Made by a program: the position numbers and the translations under genes. Below the pieces are notes generated by a model. It did no database searches, was not told where the DNA came from, and saw only the letters and a list, made by a program, of their open reading frames with translations. A DNA stretch of 64,000 nucleotides from Sinotaia quadrata (lineage: Eukaryota > Mollusca > Gastropoda > Architaenioglossa > Viviparidae): NCBI GenBank assembly GCA_028829895.1, contig CM054179.1, positions 98,537,375 through 98,601,374 of the forward strand. Reading direction: 5' to 3'. The stretch's first letter is position 1. The number at the start of each line of letters is the position of its first letter. Positions 34,435 to 46,261 of the stretch are shown one piece after another.

Positions 34435-34605
34435 CTAGAACAATTACTCTTACTCTTCTATTCTACATTATCTACCATTCATTCTTCTAACACGTGTGGC
34501 CAGCCAGGTGTGTTTCGCGGATTAGTCTAAGGTTACGGGCGGACCAGGATGGTGGAGAATTAATATCTTGCCCATCTCCCAGAAAAAAACGTCAAACACA
34601 CGAAC
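34435..34605 (+). repeat. interspersed repeat family C, copy 2
   Basis: Collinear with 5365-5520, including TTACTCTTCTATTCTA, the TGTGGCCAGCCAG block, ATTAGTCTAAGGTTAC and ATCTTGCCCATCTCCC. Unlike copy 1 it is not preceded by family A sequence. Confidence 0.75.
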
Positions 34606-34619
34606 TCACATACACACGC

Positions 34620-35680
34620 TAACACGAACGCGCATACACGCGACCTGCAAGGTCAGGCGAATCCATGCTCTTGGTTCTTCTAAGGAAGGAAGTGAATTCA
34701 GCCTGCTGCCATCGACGGCATTGATTAATCTCAAGACTTAAGACAAAGATTAAGCCTGAGAGGCTAACACCGTTGCGGGCGAAAAACAGAAGAGAATATT
34801 CGCTTTCCGCACAGACCATTTACAAGGTGGAAATGTATCCGTCAGAAACAGTAAATCTGTAACTGTTGTCTTAATCGCGGACGAGTGTTTTCTTAAATAA
34901 ATAATTTTAACTTTGCATTCCTTGGAAGGAAGTGCCAATCAGAGGGAGACAACTGAAATCACAATGACGTCACGTATAGACTTGTTTGTTATTTTTGTGT
35001 CCGCATTCCGTTTCACTTCTCTCCCCTTAAATGGCGTGGTCAGGTTTACTGCCCTAGGAAAGGATAAGAGTGCAAGACGGGACAGTAGAAGAGTGCAAGA
35101 AGGGTTAACAGAATAATTAGTCTGAACTCCTCTTGTCCAATCACTAAACTCTTGCAGGCATCAATAACAAATAGTGCCGTGGGCGCCGGTTGTCTTCGGA
35201 AGTGGAGAGGCCGAAATAGAAAACAGATATCGGCACGATGTTCCTGAACGACTACATGTTTGAATCCTGTCAACGGATTGGGTTCACTGGGTTTATGGGG
35301 GACCGGGGGGGGGGGGGAGAGAGAGTTGAGAGTATACTTAAGACGGAAAGAAAATTATCAAAATTCTGACTGCAGTGAGAGGGCGAGGAGAAAACTACCA
35401 GTAGATGCAATTTAAAATGATTGAATTTATTTATATCGCGGTGCTTAGTAAAATGTGCTGTTTTTCTTTTTGTTGTTGTTAATTATGTGAAAATTTTGTT
35501 GAAAAAAATTTGCTATCCCTTCCAAAAACACGACATGTAACGAAGTCTGCGTGTTTTTTTTTTTTGGGGGGGGGTTGCCATATACATGTCTGACTATAAT
35601 TAGTCAGAGGCCGCACATTCAGAGAGTGTCGAAAAAATATTTATATAACCAGACTGATTTATACGTTTGACTTTTACGTT
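34620..35680. other. spacer with homopolymer runs
   Basis: Single-copy DNA with several open frames of 60-75 codons on both strands and no splice support. Poly-G at 35305-35318 and T/G homopolymers at 35553-35573 may be hard to sequence. TGACGTCA at 34965. Confidence 0.45.
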
Positions 35681-35689
35681 TTACGGAAA

Positions 35690-37130
35690 TACGTGATACG
35701 TTTTACTCCTATTTTAACACATTCTCATTATGTGAAATATTTCTCTCTCTTTGCTACAACTTCTACTTATTACTTTAACTTGTCTGGTCTCCTTGGCTTG
35801 ACTCCTTTTTACTTTTTAACACTTGTCCTATTTTAACGTGTTCTTATTTTATCACCTATCTTTCAGTTGCATGATACGGTTCTCATTATTTTAATACGTT
35901 TTCTTCTTTTCCCAGTGGTCAGTTCTTTATCATAAATATCATGTCTCTCTCTTTATTTGATATCTCCTTGATATAAAGTGTTTTCTTATTTTAACCCTTT
36001 CTCTCACTTTCTTCCTCCTTTTGTGAACGCTTCTTAATTTAGCTTGTTTTCATTATTTTAACCCTTCCTCTCACTTTCTTCCTCCTTTTGTGAACGCTTC
36101 TTTTAGCTTGTTTTCATTATTTTAACCCTTCTCTCACTTTCTTCCTCCTTTTGTGAACGCTTCTTAATTCTTGTTTTTATTATTTTAACCCTTCCTCTCT
36201 TCTATTGTGAACTCTCCTTGATTTAACTTGTTTTCATTATTTTAACCCCTTCTCTTACTTTCTCACTCCTCATTTCAGCTCTCCTTGATTAAGTATTCCC
36301 CCCCCCCCGATTATTTTCACACAACCCCTCTCTCTCTTTGATGTCGTATAATCCCTGATTTAATTGTCCCTACTTGCATTCATTTTTCTACATGTTTCAA
36401 TTATCTACCCTTACTCTCTTTGTTCTGGTTACTAGTTAACTTTAATTAGTTTGAATTACTTTGACTCCTTGTCCTTTTGTTCTAGTGTTTTAACTTGTTC
36501 TTGTTGTACATCATGGGTCTTGTTTAACTGGTTCATCATTTGTGGACTCGCTCCACCTTTCTTGTTTAACTCTCGATACTTATTTAACTCATTGATTTGT
36601 TTAATTTGTCCTCATTATTTTCACTTTTGTTCTTTTATAACTCTTGTTTTCTAGTTTTACCTCTCCACATATTCTCTTACTTGTAATGTGTTGTTCTTGT
36701 TTTAATGAGTGTTTTTCTTGTTCTCCTTATTTTAATGTTTCTTGTTTTAAATGGATGTTTTACTTGTTCTCCTTATTTTAATATTTCTTTTTGTTTTAAT
36801 GGGTATTTCTCGTGTTCTCCTTATTTAAATTTTTCTTCTTGTTTTAATGGGTTTTTTTCTTGTTCTCCTTATTTTAATGTTTCTTGTTTTAAATGGATGT
36901 TTTTCTTGTTCTCCTTATCTTAATGTCTGTTTTGCTTGTTCTCATTGCTATAATGTGTCCCTTGTTAATTTTTGTTTTCCTTGAAGCATTTATTTTGCTT
37001 GTTCTCTTTGTTTTAATATCTATTTTCTGCTTGTTCTTCATGTTTTAATGTTTAATTTTTTGGTTGTTCTCCTTGTTTAGTGTCTTTTATTTTTGGTTGT
37101 TCTCCTTGTTTAATGTCTATTTCTCTCAGT
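35690..37130. repeat. T-rich degenerate minisatellite region
   Basis: Two linked arrays. At 35985-36300 units of 54-67 bases contain TTATTTTAACCCTTCCTCTC and CTCCTTTTGTGAACGCTTC. At 36660-37125 units of 22-45 bases contain TTGTTCTCCTTATTTTAATG. Sequence of similar character resumes at about 38270, beyond the hAT element. Open frames within are repetitive artefacts. Confidence 0.8.
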
Positions 37131-37469
37131 AAATGGTCGGGCTGATCTGGCGATCTCCTCTGCCACAATAAAACTTGCTTTCACAGCAGCTTCACTTTGT
37201 GATTTTGCTTTGGTGAAAAACGTCTGCTGTGATGTTAGATTCCTCTTTAATTCCTTTACCTTCTGTAGCTTCTGCTTTGCATTCATGTTTTTCAACTTGT
37301 CTTTGTGTTTAGTCTCGTAGTGCTGTCTCAGATTATATTCCTTGATCACAGCTACATTATCTCTACAAATTAGACATACAGGCTTACCGCGGATATCACT
37401 AAACATATATTCATCCTCCCAGTGGCTTTGAAAGGCTCTGTTTTCATAATCAACTTTTCTCTTGGCCAT
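37110..37469 (-). pseudogene. hAT transposase N-terminal fragment, BED zinc finger
   Basis: A 119-codon frame beginning MAKRKVDYENRAF. It carries a BED-type zinc finger (Cys32, Cys35, His50, His55) preceded by an aromatic W-E-D-E-Y motif. A Lys-rich linker follows, then SEAAVKASFIVAEEIARSA and RPFTE, a signature of the hAT transposases related to ZBED5, GTF2IRD2 and similar domesticated genes. After RPFTE the sequence leaves the family (normally G-E-F follows) and soon stops. With no RNase H-like catalytic core or dimerisation domain it cannot transpose, but it could make a DNA-binding peptide. Confidence 0.88.
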
Positions 37470-38027
37470 TATAAAGACTAACTTTGATTTGAATATCCAC
37501 GCACTATATATACACCACTTTCATTTTCGCTTATTCTGACAAAAGGGGGCTTCGGCCCCCTCCCCCACTGACCCAGTGTGGTTGAGGGTGTGCACCAAAT
37601 AGGTGCAACCTGTTTCAATCCCTTCCACCAGCTGTTCTGTCCTCCACTTCAGAGGCACCGATATGCTGTGGGGATCCCCCAGAAGCAGACGCTAAATAGG
37701 GGCGACCTGTTTCAATCTCTTCCACCAGCCATCCTGTCCTCCACTTCAGAAGCATGGCTAGGCTGCGGGATCCCCCAAAAGCAGACCAAGACAGAGAACA
37801 TCCTAAAGATGAAAGGTCTGTTGCGGGCTCTGGGGTGAGTGTGAGCGGAACAACACAACCACACCTATTCCGATCTCTCAGGCAGTCTTTCATTTGGCAA
37901 TTTGGGAATTTGATTTGCACTTCATATGCTGGGCCATTAAAAATATTTGTTCCTAAATTCTCTAGCGGGCCGGGTATAATTGTATGCTGGGCCGGATATG
38001 GCGCGCAGGCCTTGAGTTTGACACCTG
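37131..38027 (-). mobile_element. hAT transposon, 3'-truncated
   Basis: Read on the minus strand the element starts with CAGGTGTCAAACTCAAGGCC (terminal repeat of a large hAT subgroup), passes through a 560-bp leader and reaches a transposase N-terminus. Homology stops near 37131, where the frame runs into the T-rich minisatellite, so the catalytic region and 3' terminus are missing. The leader contains a 97-bp tandem duplication (37597-37693 and 37694-37790). Confidence 0.85.
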
Positions 38028-38269
38028 TGACCTAAGGGCAGGATCGTGTCCAAACTCTCATTCACACATAGTCATTCACTTCCGAGTTCCTTTTGTTTGG
38101 TTAACTCCTGTCAGGCAGAAGTCCGGCCACTCCATTACAAAGTAAACTCGCATGGTGCTCAGGACATTAACTAGCTTAATTCTTTTGATCCAGAAAATCT
38201 CCGTCTTGTCTTACTGTTGATGCAATGGCTACGTCCTTTCTGTACAAACCCTTGTTAAATTGCCTTTTG

Positions 38270-38740
38270 CATAAATTTTGATTTTGTTTTCTACTCATTT
38301 TATTTTCATTACTTCTCATTGCTCTAATGTGCTTTTCATGTTTTAATGCGCTTATATAATTTTACATGGGTTTTAAGTGAATCTAACCTAGATTTCTTCA
38401 TTTTCACACAATTTTCTTTGTTTTAACTTTCTTTTGCTTTTCTAAATTTCTCTCCCTGGTGGGATTTTCATTCCTCGCCTTACCTAATTCTCATTTTATT
38501 TTACTCACATTAAATTAAGAAGTCTTTAATTTATGTTCTGTTCAGTATACAGTCTCCTTTACGTAAAGTTACCCGCCTTAAATCATATACCGTCTTCTTT
38601 ACGTAATGTTACACGCCTTAAATCATATACCGTCTCCTTTAGGTAACGATCTTATACCATCTCCTTTACGTAACGTTACACGCCTTAAATCGTATCATAG
38701 ATTCTGGAGGGATCCAGTATACGTGTGATATCATTTAGTC
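38270..38740. repeat. T-rich and 50-bp minisatellite
   Basis: T-rich sequence as at 36-37 kb, then about four units of 45-50 bases with CGTCTCCTTTACGTAACG and CACGCCTTAAATCATATAC (38540-38695). Confidence 0.8.
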
Positions 38741-38744
38741 TAGA

Positions 38745-39345
38745 AATGCACATGTGACACCTCTGGGCACCCTTCACTCATTATGATTATTACTTATTAA
38801 TTAATAACACATAACTAATTACAAGTGATCAAGAATCTTAATTTATAGTTATTAATAATTCTCCTACAAGACCATTATGTCCCTCACTTGGCGGATTATA
38901 AGGGTGTCATAAAACTCTACACTTTACACAAAAATAAGGGAGATATTTTACTATTTACACACTATTCTGCAGGTAGAAATATCTTACTGAAGGAGTAATA
39001 AAAACGCGTCTGTTATTAATATTTAATGAGCCCCTATCCAACAACTATTACTGCAACATAAGATTTTAATACATGTGCAAGAAGGTTAATTAATTTAACA
39101 ATAAATGTATTAAATCAACAAACAAATATACAATATATGAATATAATCAAAAGAACATTGACATTTACATCACTTCACAACAATGTTTGATTGAACGTTA
39201 GACAGTTAATCAGTTATCATAGAATAGACATCAGCAGTCAAATTAACATATTTCTATCATTAGGTTCATAGATATAATTCATCATAGAAATAAAAGTGGA
39301 ATTTTAGAGAGATAATTATAGTATTACTCTTATTATTATTTAATG
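38745..39345 (+). repeat. interspersed repeat family A, copy 2
   Basis: Collinear with 4815-5345 over its full length, roughly 80 percent similar by eye. It begins TGACACCTCTGGGCAC, like GTGGCACCTCTCTGGGC in copy 1, and ends at TATTACTCTTATTATT, just before family C would begin. Confidence 0.8.
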
Positions 39346-39349
39346 TTGT

Positions 39350-40610
39350 GGGGGTGGAGTTCCATTTTTAAATTACCTCTGACGTCACCAGTTTGACATA
39401 CAGGAGTGGTGCGCGTCATTTCACTAGCCTTGTTTGTCTTCTTCTCCCACCCCCCACCACCACTCTTTTCTTTCCGAAGATTGAATCAGAGTGCAATTCT
39501 GTTTGTTAGATTCATCATTGGTCTGCGGATGAGACGATTGGAGGCAATCGTAGGTCAAGGCGACAACTTAGCGTTCCCTGCACTCGGTGACCGCACTGCA
39601 CATGGCCGCAGTAATTACCATGGGTTTGAGCAAGCTTGATGTATGTGTGTATTTCCCTTAAGTAAATGTGATGGTTTGAGATTCGTGGAGAATTTTCTTT
39701 TTCTTGTCGTGTGTTTAAATTAAAATTAGAAGAAAGAGAAAAAGATTTTAAAAAAATCGAGGACATAACTGCATCTTTGATTACTCAATTCAAACCCCAG
39801 TCATGTCTCAGAGTTTAATTACGTAGCCATCAGAATAAATCTTGCATCACTAATGCTGAAACATAATTGCAAAATTACACACAGACCTTCGTCATATAAT
39901 TAAAAAAAAAACTACAATAATGTAACTGCATTGCTTTGAAAGTGTTGGTTTTTCTTCTGGGTTTATCAAAAAGCAATGAGGGGAAGATGCTAGCAAAGAA
40001 GGGAGCTAGGTTAACAGGGCAGTGATGTAAATAATTTGATCTTTTCTGTCACTGAAAGCTAGATCTATAGCAAGTAAGAAGAGTGCGTAGACTACAGAGT
40101 ATTTGGCTTTTGAGAGTTTCAAGGGGAGAGAATTCAGTTGCAATGGAACATTGAAGCCAAGAGATGTAAGCTTTGTCACGTGGACGAGGATTCGCATTTC
40201 TCATTCATTACGAGGATCGTATTTCCGAAAACCTACCAGTTCCAACTGTCTCACATTCGACCAAGGAACGTGATCTTAAAGTTCATATTTAGCTGCTTTA
40301 AACTTTAAAGCCACAACTCACTATAAGAATAAATTAAAAATATATATAAAGTAAGAAAGTAGATATTGTTGATACGTAACACAGAGAAACATGCCAAGTC
40401 GCTCTCGTACCATTCCATTTACTGGCCTCCGAGTAAATAAGAAGTGACATCAAAAGTATTCCTCAAAACTTAATTCAATTAACTCGTTAGTTATAGAATG
40501 CTGTACGTGTCTAAGACAGCCTTAAGCCATATCCCTTAATCTTTCAGCATAAACTGACAAAAGAATAATGGATTTTCTAATAAATAGATCTGAAACAAGT
40601 AGGAGGAGAG
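39350..40610. other. spacer, weak coding hints
   Basis: TGACGTCA at 39380. A 77-codon frame at 39406-39639 (plus) and a 63-codon frame at 40006-40197 (minus) are protein-like in part but have no paired splice sites. Confidence 0.4.
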
Positions 40611-40614
40611 GGGA

Positions 40615-40794
40615 TTACATTCGCTGATTTTGCCTTGCAGGCGTACAAGGACCCGTTCTGCAACAATCATTTTGATCAGTTTGTTTGCTTGTATTTAAAA
40701 GTATAGTGTTTGGGCTATACACGCTAGCAAGGCTGCAGTGATCACACACAAAATAATACATTAAACTCATTGGTGCCATATATAGATCTAATGG
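40615..40794 (-). CDS. candidate terminal exon, Cys-containing
   Basis: An excellent acceptor on the minus strand (TTTCTGCTCTCTATTTTTCAG) is followed in phase 0 by 59 codons and TAA. The peptide begins PLDLYMAPMSLMYYFVCDHC and ends with a Cys/Arg-rich tail, NDCCRTGPCTPARQNQRM. No internal repeat or recognised domain. A possible donor GTGTATAGC inside would make a shorter exon. It lies next to a minisatellite, beyond which another minus-strand candidate (41126-41311) is found. Confidence 0.35.
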   Translation of the reverse strand, partial: PLDLYMAPMSLMYYFVCDHCSLASVYSPNTILLNTSKQTDQNDCCRTGPCTPARQNQRM

Positions 40795-40845
40795 CTGAAA
40801 AATAGAGAGCAGAAACTCCACTGCATAAAAACCATTTCTCGTTTG

Positions 40846-41125
40846 CCAATGACAATTAGCTGGACATGCACACAAATAAATACCTGCCCCACTGAAAAGT
40901 GTGCGTCTGCTATGGAGAACCTCATGACTAGACAGAAGTAGGTGGACATGCACAAGAAATAACCTGTCCCATTCAAAAGTAAGTGTCTGTCACGGAGCAA
41001 ATGTGTCCGGAACCTCACAACTGGACACATATCAATTAGCTGGACATGCAAGAAAAATACCTGTCTCATTCAAAAGTGTGTCTGTCTAGGAACGAGTGTC
41101 CGCACCTCATGATTTGACACAGCAA
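40846..41125. repeat. degenerate minisatellite, 80-100 bp
   Basis: Units with AATTAGCTGGACATGCA and CTGTCCCATTCAAAAGT recur at about 40855, 40935 and 41035, with a final partial unit at 41121. Confidence 0.75.
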
Positions 41126-41311
41126 TTAGCAGGTTTGGTAGATAACGCAGGAATTGCGTGAGAGAGTTCTGTTTGGATAGTTCTTAGTTGGTGCGCCTTT
41201 AGGCAATTGCAACGGGAAGGGATTGCCTATTATGTCGTTAACAATTTCCGTAGACGTTCTGACGTAATCGCAGTGAAGTGGTTTACCGTCATCATAGTCT
41301 ATCGTTATCAT
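41126..41311 (-). CDS. candidate exon, 61 codons
   Basis: After a C-rich acceptor-like stretch ending GCCGAG (minus strand) an ATG opens a frame of 61 codons ending TGCTAA: MITIDYDDGKPLHCDYVRTS, then EIVNDIIGNPFPLQLPKGAP, with three Cys in all. Composition is balanced and GC is above the local mean. The ATG directly after the AG could be either a start or an ordinary Met codon. The stop lies at the edge of the minisatellite, whose AATTAGCAGG unit overlaps it, so the 3' end may have been altered by repeat expansion. Family not recognised. Confidence 0.32.
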   Translation of the reverse strand: MITIDYDDGKPLHCDYVRTSTEIVNDIIGNPFPLQLPKGAPTKNYPNRTLSRNSCVIYQTC

Positions 41312-42170
41312 CTCGGCACAGATTTGGGGGGTGGGGCAAGGTGGGTGAGGAGTTACAGAGGTACAAAGAGAAATAACTAGCGGGTGAGAGAAAGAAAAGG
41401 AGAGATGGGGGAAATGGAAAGAAAGAGAGAGGGGGTGGGAGAAGGAGATGAAAAAAGAATAAAAGGATAAAGAGAGAGGGGACTACAACAACAACAAAAC
41501 CAACAATAGATGAAGAATGAGAAAAGAAAGAGAAAAATTAGCTTGATCTTCCATTCTCACACATGTATTGTAATATATGCAAATACCATAGCAATATTTA
41601 TCATATAAAAACACATCAATTAAAAATGTAAACAATTTTCTTTCTAACTATATAAATTGCTAATACACTTACAAGTACATCAGATAACACACACTGATAA
41701 AAGTGTATATTCACACACTGTACATCAGCTAATATGGGCACGATGCAGAGGGCACCTCTGGCCGAAAAGCAAACTCCCCGACCCCAAGCTGTAAATCTAG
41801 TCGCCAGTACCAGAGGTGAGATTTCAGGGAGTTGTCTGTTAAAACACCTTCATGGTACTTTCGCTGTAACTTACATTCGAAAGCAAGAAAAGAAAGAGAA
41901 GTTATTTTAAGGATTCTTTTGATACCGTCTGATGACGGAATGATCAACGCAAACTCCAGTGGGTGTTTTAAAACTGCTATCGACCCCCCACCCCCTGGCT
42001 AGAGGAAAAGGATCATGACGGACAAACAGACAAGACGAGAGGATCAATAAAAGTTTAGTAAAGAAAAAAGGTCTAACAGTATTTAAAGAATAAAGCTAAA
42101 TACATTATTGATCCTATTTTTTCCTCTCTGGCATTTCAAACTAGAGATACCGTTTCTACCAGTTTAGGTA
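41312..42170. other. purine-rich tract and spacer
   Basis: A/G-rich strand at 41330-41530 (GAGA-like but not periodic), then AT-rich single-copy DNA. A 72-codon minus-strand frame at 41729-41947 lacks splice signals. Confidence 0.5.
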
Positions 42171-42179
42171 ATTACAACA

Positions 42180-42428
42180 TTGCGCACTGCTGTCACTTCC
42201 AATGAAAGACTAAATTCAGTTCTTGTAACAGTGTGGCTAAGCTGGCACACTCATAGCATGACACATCACAGGAACAAATTCCACGTAGGCATTCAATTTG
42301 AAAATAGGCATGAAGCCCATGAAACACGCATAATTGCTGATCCTAAATACTCTGCCACTAATTATATTAATAAATACTTAATTAGGCCTTGCCTCTGCAA
42401 TAAAATTAGGAGTAGGACATGTTTATAA
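42180..42428 (+). CDS. open frame of 82 codons, weak candidate
   Basis: One frame is open from 42180 (TTG) to TAA at 42428. From an acceptor-like CATGACACATCACAG onward it reads NKFHVGIQFENRHEAHETRI and IADPKYSATNYINKYLI. AATAAA lies inside its 3' part (42399). The translation is protein-like, but the acceptor is poor and no family is recognised; an old transposon fragment is an alternative. Confidence 0.22.
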   Translation: MRTAVTSNERLNSVLVTVWLSWHTHSMTHHRNKFHVGIQFENRHEAHETRIIADPKYSATNYINKYLIRPCLCNKIRSRTCL

Positions 42429-42639
42429 TAGTTTAACATTTCATAATAAAATCTTAACTATTCTCTTACAGAATAAATTTGCCTCTCCCTGTTTTAAATT
42501 TAAATTGTTATTTAAATTGCTAAATTATAATAATCAGAGTACCCGAGCTTGGGCACTCCTTATAGTGTTATTTTTGAAAGTGTCTGAGTTGAAGTAAACA
42601 GCTCAAGGCAAGAATATTCTAGATTAATGACATAATGCA

Positions 42640-42832
42640 AACTGAGTTGAGTACACTGTAGTTTTCTTGGTTATACATTACTTTATGAAGTTATTCTGCC
42701 TAGTTAGGTTATACATCACTTCATGAAGTTATTCTGCCTAGTTTGTTAAACATCACGTCATAAGTTTTTCTGCCTTGTTTGGTTATACATCGCTTCATGA
42801 AGTTGTGCTGCATAGTTCGGTTATTCATCGTT
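42640..42832. repeat. minisatellite, about 40 bp
   Basis: TTATACATCACTTCATGAAG followed by TTATTCTGCCTAGTT recurs about five times with substitutions. Confidence 0.85.
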
Positions 42833-43099
42833 CACACGTCGCTCTGTGTCCGACCAAGTGCAATGAATCGTGCTACCTCACTGCTGACTGATTTGTTTGT
42901 TAGGATTGTTTGTAAAGTAAATGTAAACGAAAAGAAAGTGGAAATAAACGAAAGAGAAAATCAAACAAATAAAAACTGCGAAGACATCACTGAACGTTAA
43001 GGCAATATAATACTTCTTCTCCTGGCATAATTTCCGGTAACTTAATATTGCCTTAGCACACTGGCGGGTCTTTCTCAGTTATGCTTTCCTACCGTTTCT

Positions 43100-43190
43100 G
43101 AATTATTGTGCGTATGTGTGTTTGTGAGTGTATGTGTGAGTGAGTATGTGCATGTGTGTGTTTGTGTGTGTATGTGTCTGCTTGTGTGTA
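43100..43190. repeat. (GT)n-rich tract
   Basis: Imperfect GT/GTAT repeat. Confidence 0.85.
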
Positions 43191-43492
43191 TATTACCTCT
43201 GCGGGAATGTTTTCACATTTTACTGCAAACTAATTTCCGAATGACTATACATTATACATACGTCTCTCACGGCATTCTGCATAGGAGGCCCCCCACTCTC
43301 GTACTCTACCCCCCATTTTTACTCTATCCCTCTCTCGGTAAAATCTATTGAATTAATTTTGTGACAAAAATAATGTTTTGCCAGTTTGAAGATATCTTTC
43401 AATTATATGTATATTTCTGAATTCTTAATTGAAGCTGCCAAAGAGAAATGTGACATCAACACCTCTACAATATTAATTATTTTCATACATGT

Positions 43493-43770
43493 GTAGTGCG
43501 TGTGTTTGTGTGTGTGGTGTATGTACATATAGTGTGTGTGTGTGTGTGTGTGTGTTTGTGTGTGTCGTGTGAGTGTGTTTGTGTGTGTGTGTGTGTGGTG
43601 TATGTACATGTGTGGTGTGTGGTGTATATACATGTGTGGTGTGTGGTGCATGTACATATGTTGTGTGTTTGTGTGTGTGGTGTATGTACATGTGTGGCGT
43701 GTGGTGTGTGTGTTTTTGTGGTGTATGTGCATGTTTGGTGTGTGCGGTGTATGCACGTGTGCTATACAAT
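43493..43770. repeat. GT-rich microsatellite/minisatellite
   Basis: (GT)n interrupted by units of GTGGTGTATGTACATGTGTG about 30 bases long. All six frames stay open over long stretches for this reason. Confidence 0.95.
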
Positions 43771-43841
43771 ATAAATGACTCGGAGCCCACGAATTCAACG
43801 AATGTTGGAAGTGGATGTAAAGAAAAACCAACCCAAATACC

Positions 43842-43950
43842 AACCAACGTACCAACCAACCAACCAACAAGCCAACCAACCAACCAACCAACGTACCAAC
43901 CAACCAACCAATCAACCAACCAACCAACCAACCAACCAATCAATCAATAA
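43842..43950. repeat. (AACC)n array
   Basis: About 27 CCAA units with occasional AC or AT variants. The repetitive translations on both strands are artefacts. Confidence 0.95.
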
Positions 43951-44785
43951 ATCAATTTTATTTTATTTTGTGGTGATTCACTGAAACATCTTTATATTCA
44001 CTAAAGTAAGAAATAAATCACCTCAAAATATAACGAAACTGAGAGATTGATCAATTAACTGAATGACTGATTACTGATTGATTGATTGGTAGGTTGGTTG
44101 ATTTTTTTTCTTTACATCCCCACACATCAAACACATACAGGCACACAACACACGCACGCGCGCGCCGATACGCACACGAAAGTCCACGTACGAAGTTAAC
44201 TGCAGAAGACAGTTTTGCTTTTTCCTACCAATTCATTAAATTTAAAATATAGTTTTATTGAAGAAACTTAAAGCAAACTGATCTAATAATAATGACGAGT
44301 AATGTTGCTTTTCTCTCACGAAGTTGAGGAACGTCAAGTACAAAGGGTTCAAGGACTCGTCGCTGATCATTTCCTTGTCCGTTATCGTTTACCTCTTTGT
44401 TTTAAATGCTGTGAGAACTGGGGAAACAAAAAGAACAACAACAACAACAACAACAACGAAAAAGCATTCACAAACAAGAGGAAATATAAAATGACTGATC
44501 TGTCTCGAAAATCTAAACAAATGGGGATTGGGGATGCACGATGACCTTGTTCATCTCTCAACTCGTCCAGACTCGTGGCTTCCACATTCATTTTGGCATA
44601 GGAGCAACACTTTCGATGGACGAAAGATGAGGGGTTTTATAATTCTCTTTTAAAATTCGCAATCAGTAAGACTACAATATGTATATTATAAAACCTCTCC
44701 GCCAAACACACATACACCGGTCATCCTTTGAACTCATCTTACCGACTCAAGGTAAATCGGTTAAACTTGTTTACAGACTTATGTT
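43951..44785. other. spacer with small repeats
   Basis: (GATT)n-like tract near 44075-44095, CGCGCG run at 44156-44165 and (CAA)n at 44434-44457. No gene called. Confidence 0.55.
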
Positions 44786-44787
44786 TA

Positions 44788-45145
44788 TATATATATATAT
44801 ATATTATATATATATATATTCATTCGAAACATATATATATATATATGCGTGTATGTATGTTTGTGTGTGTATATACGTATATATATATCTTGTGTATAAT
44901 TATGAATATGTGTATATAAATGTGCGTGTGTGCATGCGTGTATGTATATATATGTGTGTATATGTACATATATATGTACGCATGTGTGTGCATATATGAG
45001 TGTGTATGTGTGCGTGCGTGTATTTATATGTGTATTTACATATGTATATATGTGTGCATGCATGTATGTATATGTACTTGTGTGTGCGTGTGTGTGTATA
45101 TACATACGAATGTGTATGTATATGTGGATGTGTGCGTGCGTGTAC
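44788..45145. repeat. (TA)n and TATG/TGTG compound array
   Basis: Alternating TA tracts and GTGTATATATG-type units over 350 bases, a strongly alternating purine-pyrimidine region. Confidence 0.95.
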
Positions 45146-46255
45146 ATAGTGAAAGCCTTAGTAGTAAACCCTCCTGTATGTGTGGATTAACGAGGACTGA
45201 CTTTTGAAATCTCAAGGGGACAGAGTTCTTTGTATGGTGCTGTGACGAAGACAAATTCATTTTCAGGCAAATTGGACTAAGGGAGGTAATAGGACACACT
45301 AATAAAGAAAATAGTAAGTTAGATATACAGCTATATTCTTAGATCGCCCCTTAGTTAAAAAATAATTTTCTTTTTCTTTTGAAAGCTTGTACTCTCAAGT
45401 TCCCTGCTTGGGGAGCACTTCCTTTATCGAATAATGTCAACCACACCCTTATGCAATTCAAACGATCTTTTTAAAAAAAACCATTTCGGTTAAACGTTTC
45501 TGCCAGGTGTTCACAAAGAACAAGATTTAGTGTCGTGTATATATACCAACGGGAAACTTTAATTTGATTAGATAACGTATCATGTTCTCACGCCTAACAC
45601 CCCTCTCAAAATAAAGAAATAAAATTTTGAAACGCTACATCACCTAATAACCCCCTCCCCCGTTCAGAATTACAGGAAAGCAGTATCATAACACGTTTAA
45701 CAATATTTATATAAGATTCAAATATCTTTGTAAATTTTGGACTACTTTAAGGCACATTAACATAATTCTTTAATTAAAAGACCAAAAGATTAATTAATAA
45801 TACTTCTCTGATGAGTTCCGCTGAGTTGTCTTCTCCAGGCCAATGGTGGAGCACACAAAACGCTTTTAAATCACTGTGCTGTTGTTGTTGTTGCAAGTGA
45901 GCTTAGTAAAGTGTCAGAAGCAGCTCACACCAAAGAACAGACAAAAACTACAAACGAAAAAGATAATAGAAGACAGGTAATGGACAGAAAACAGGCAGTT
46001 GAGAATAGAAAGAAAAGAGAATTAAGAGGGAGATAGACAAATAAAGATAAACAGAAAGACAAACATAAAACGAGATATGCCAATAAATGAAAGAGACAAG
46101 TGGGAGATACACCACTGGGTTGTTGAACTGCGTAATACACAAACGCTAACCATCTATTGTCCCCACCAGCTGGTTTTCAAGTTCTAACGTTGACCGATGA
46201 CATCAGTTTGCACTGCATGCTCTGACTCTAAACGAAAAAACATCTTCCCAGCTTC
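45146..46255. other. spacer
   Basis: AT-rich DNA; A/G-rich part at 45940-46090 gives low-complexity minus-strand frames. No gene called. Confidence 0.55.
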
Positions 46256-46261
46256 ACACGA

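Noticed and set aside
35305..35318. Regulatory G-quadruplex from the poly-G run
   Set aside because: A plain homopolymer without spaced G-tracts; likely a sequencing-sensitive run and no more.
43403..43984. Open frames of 80-178 codons on both strands
   Set aside because: They are produced by GT and AACC repeats, whose periods leave several frames free of stops at once.
44302..44591. Overlapping frames near 44.4 kb as a gene
   Set aside because: Interrupted by a (CAA)n tract, with no start, splice or domain evidence.
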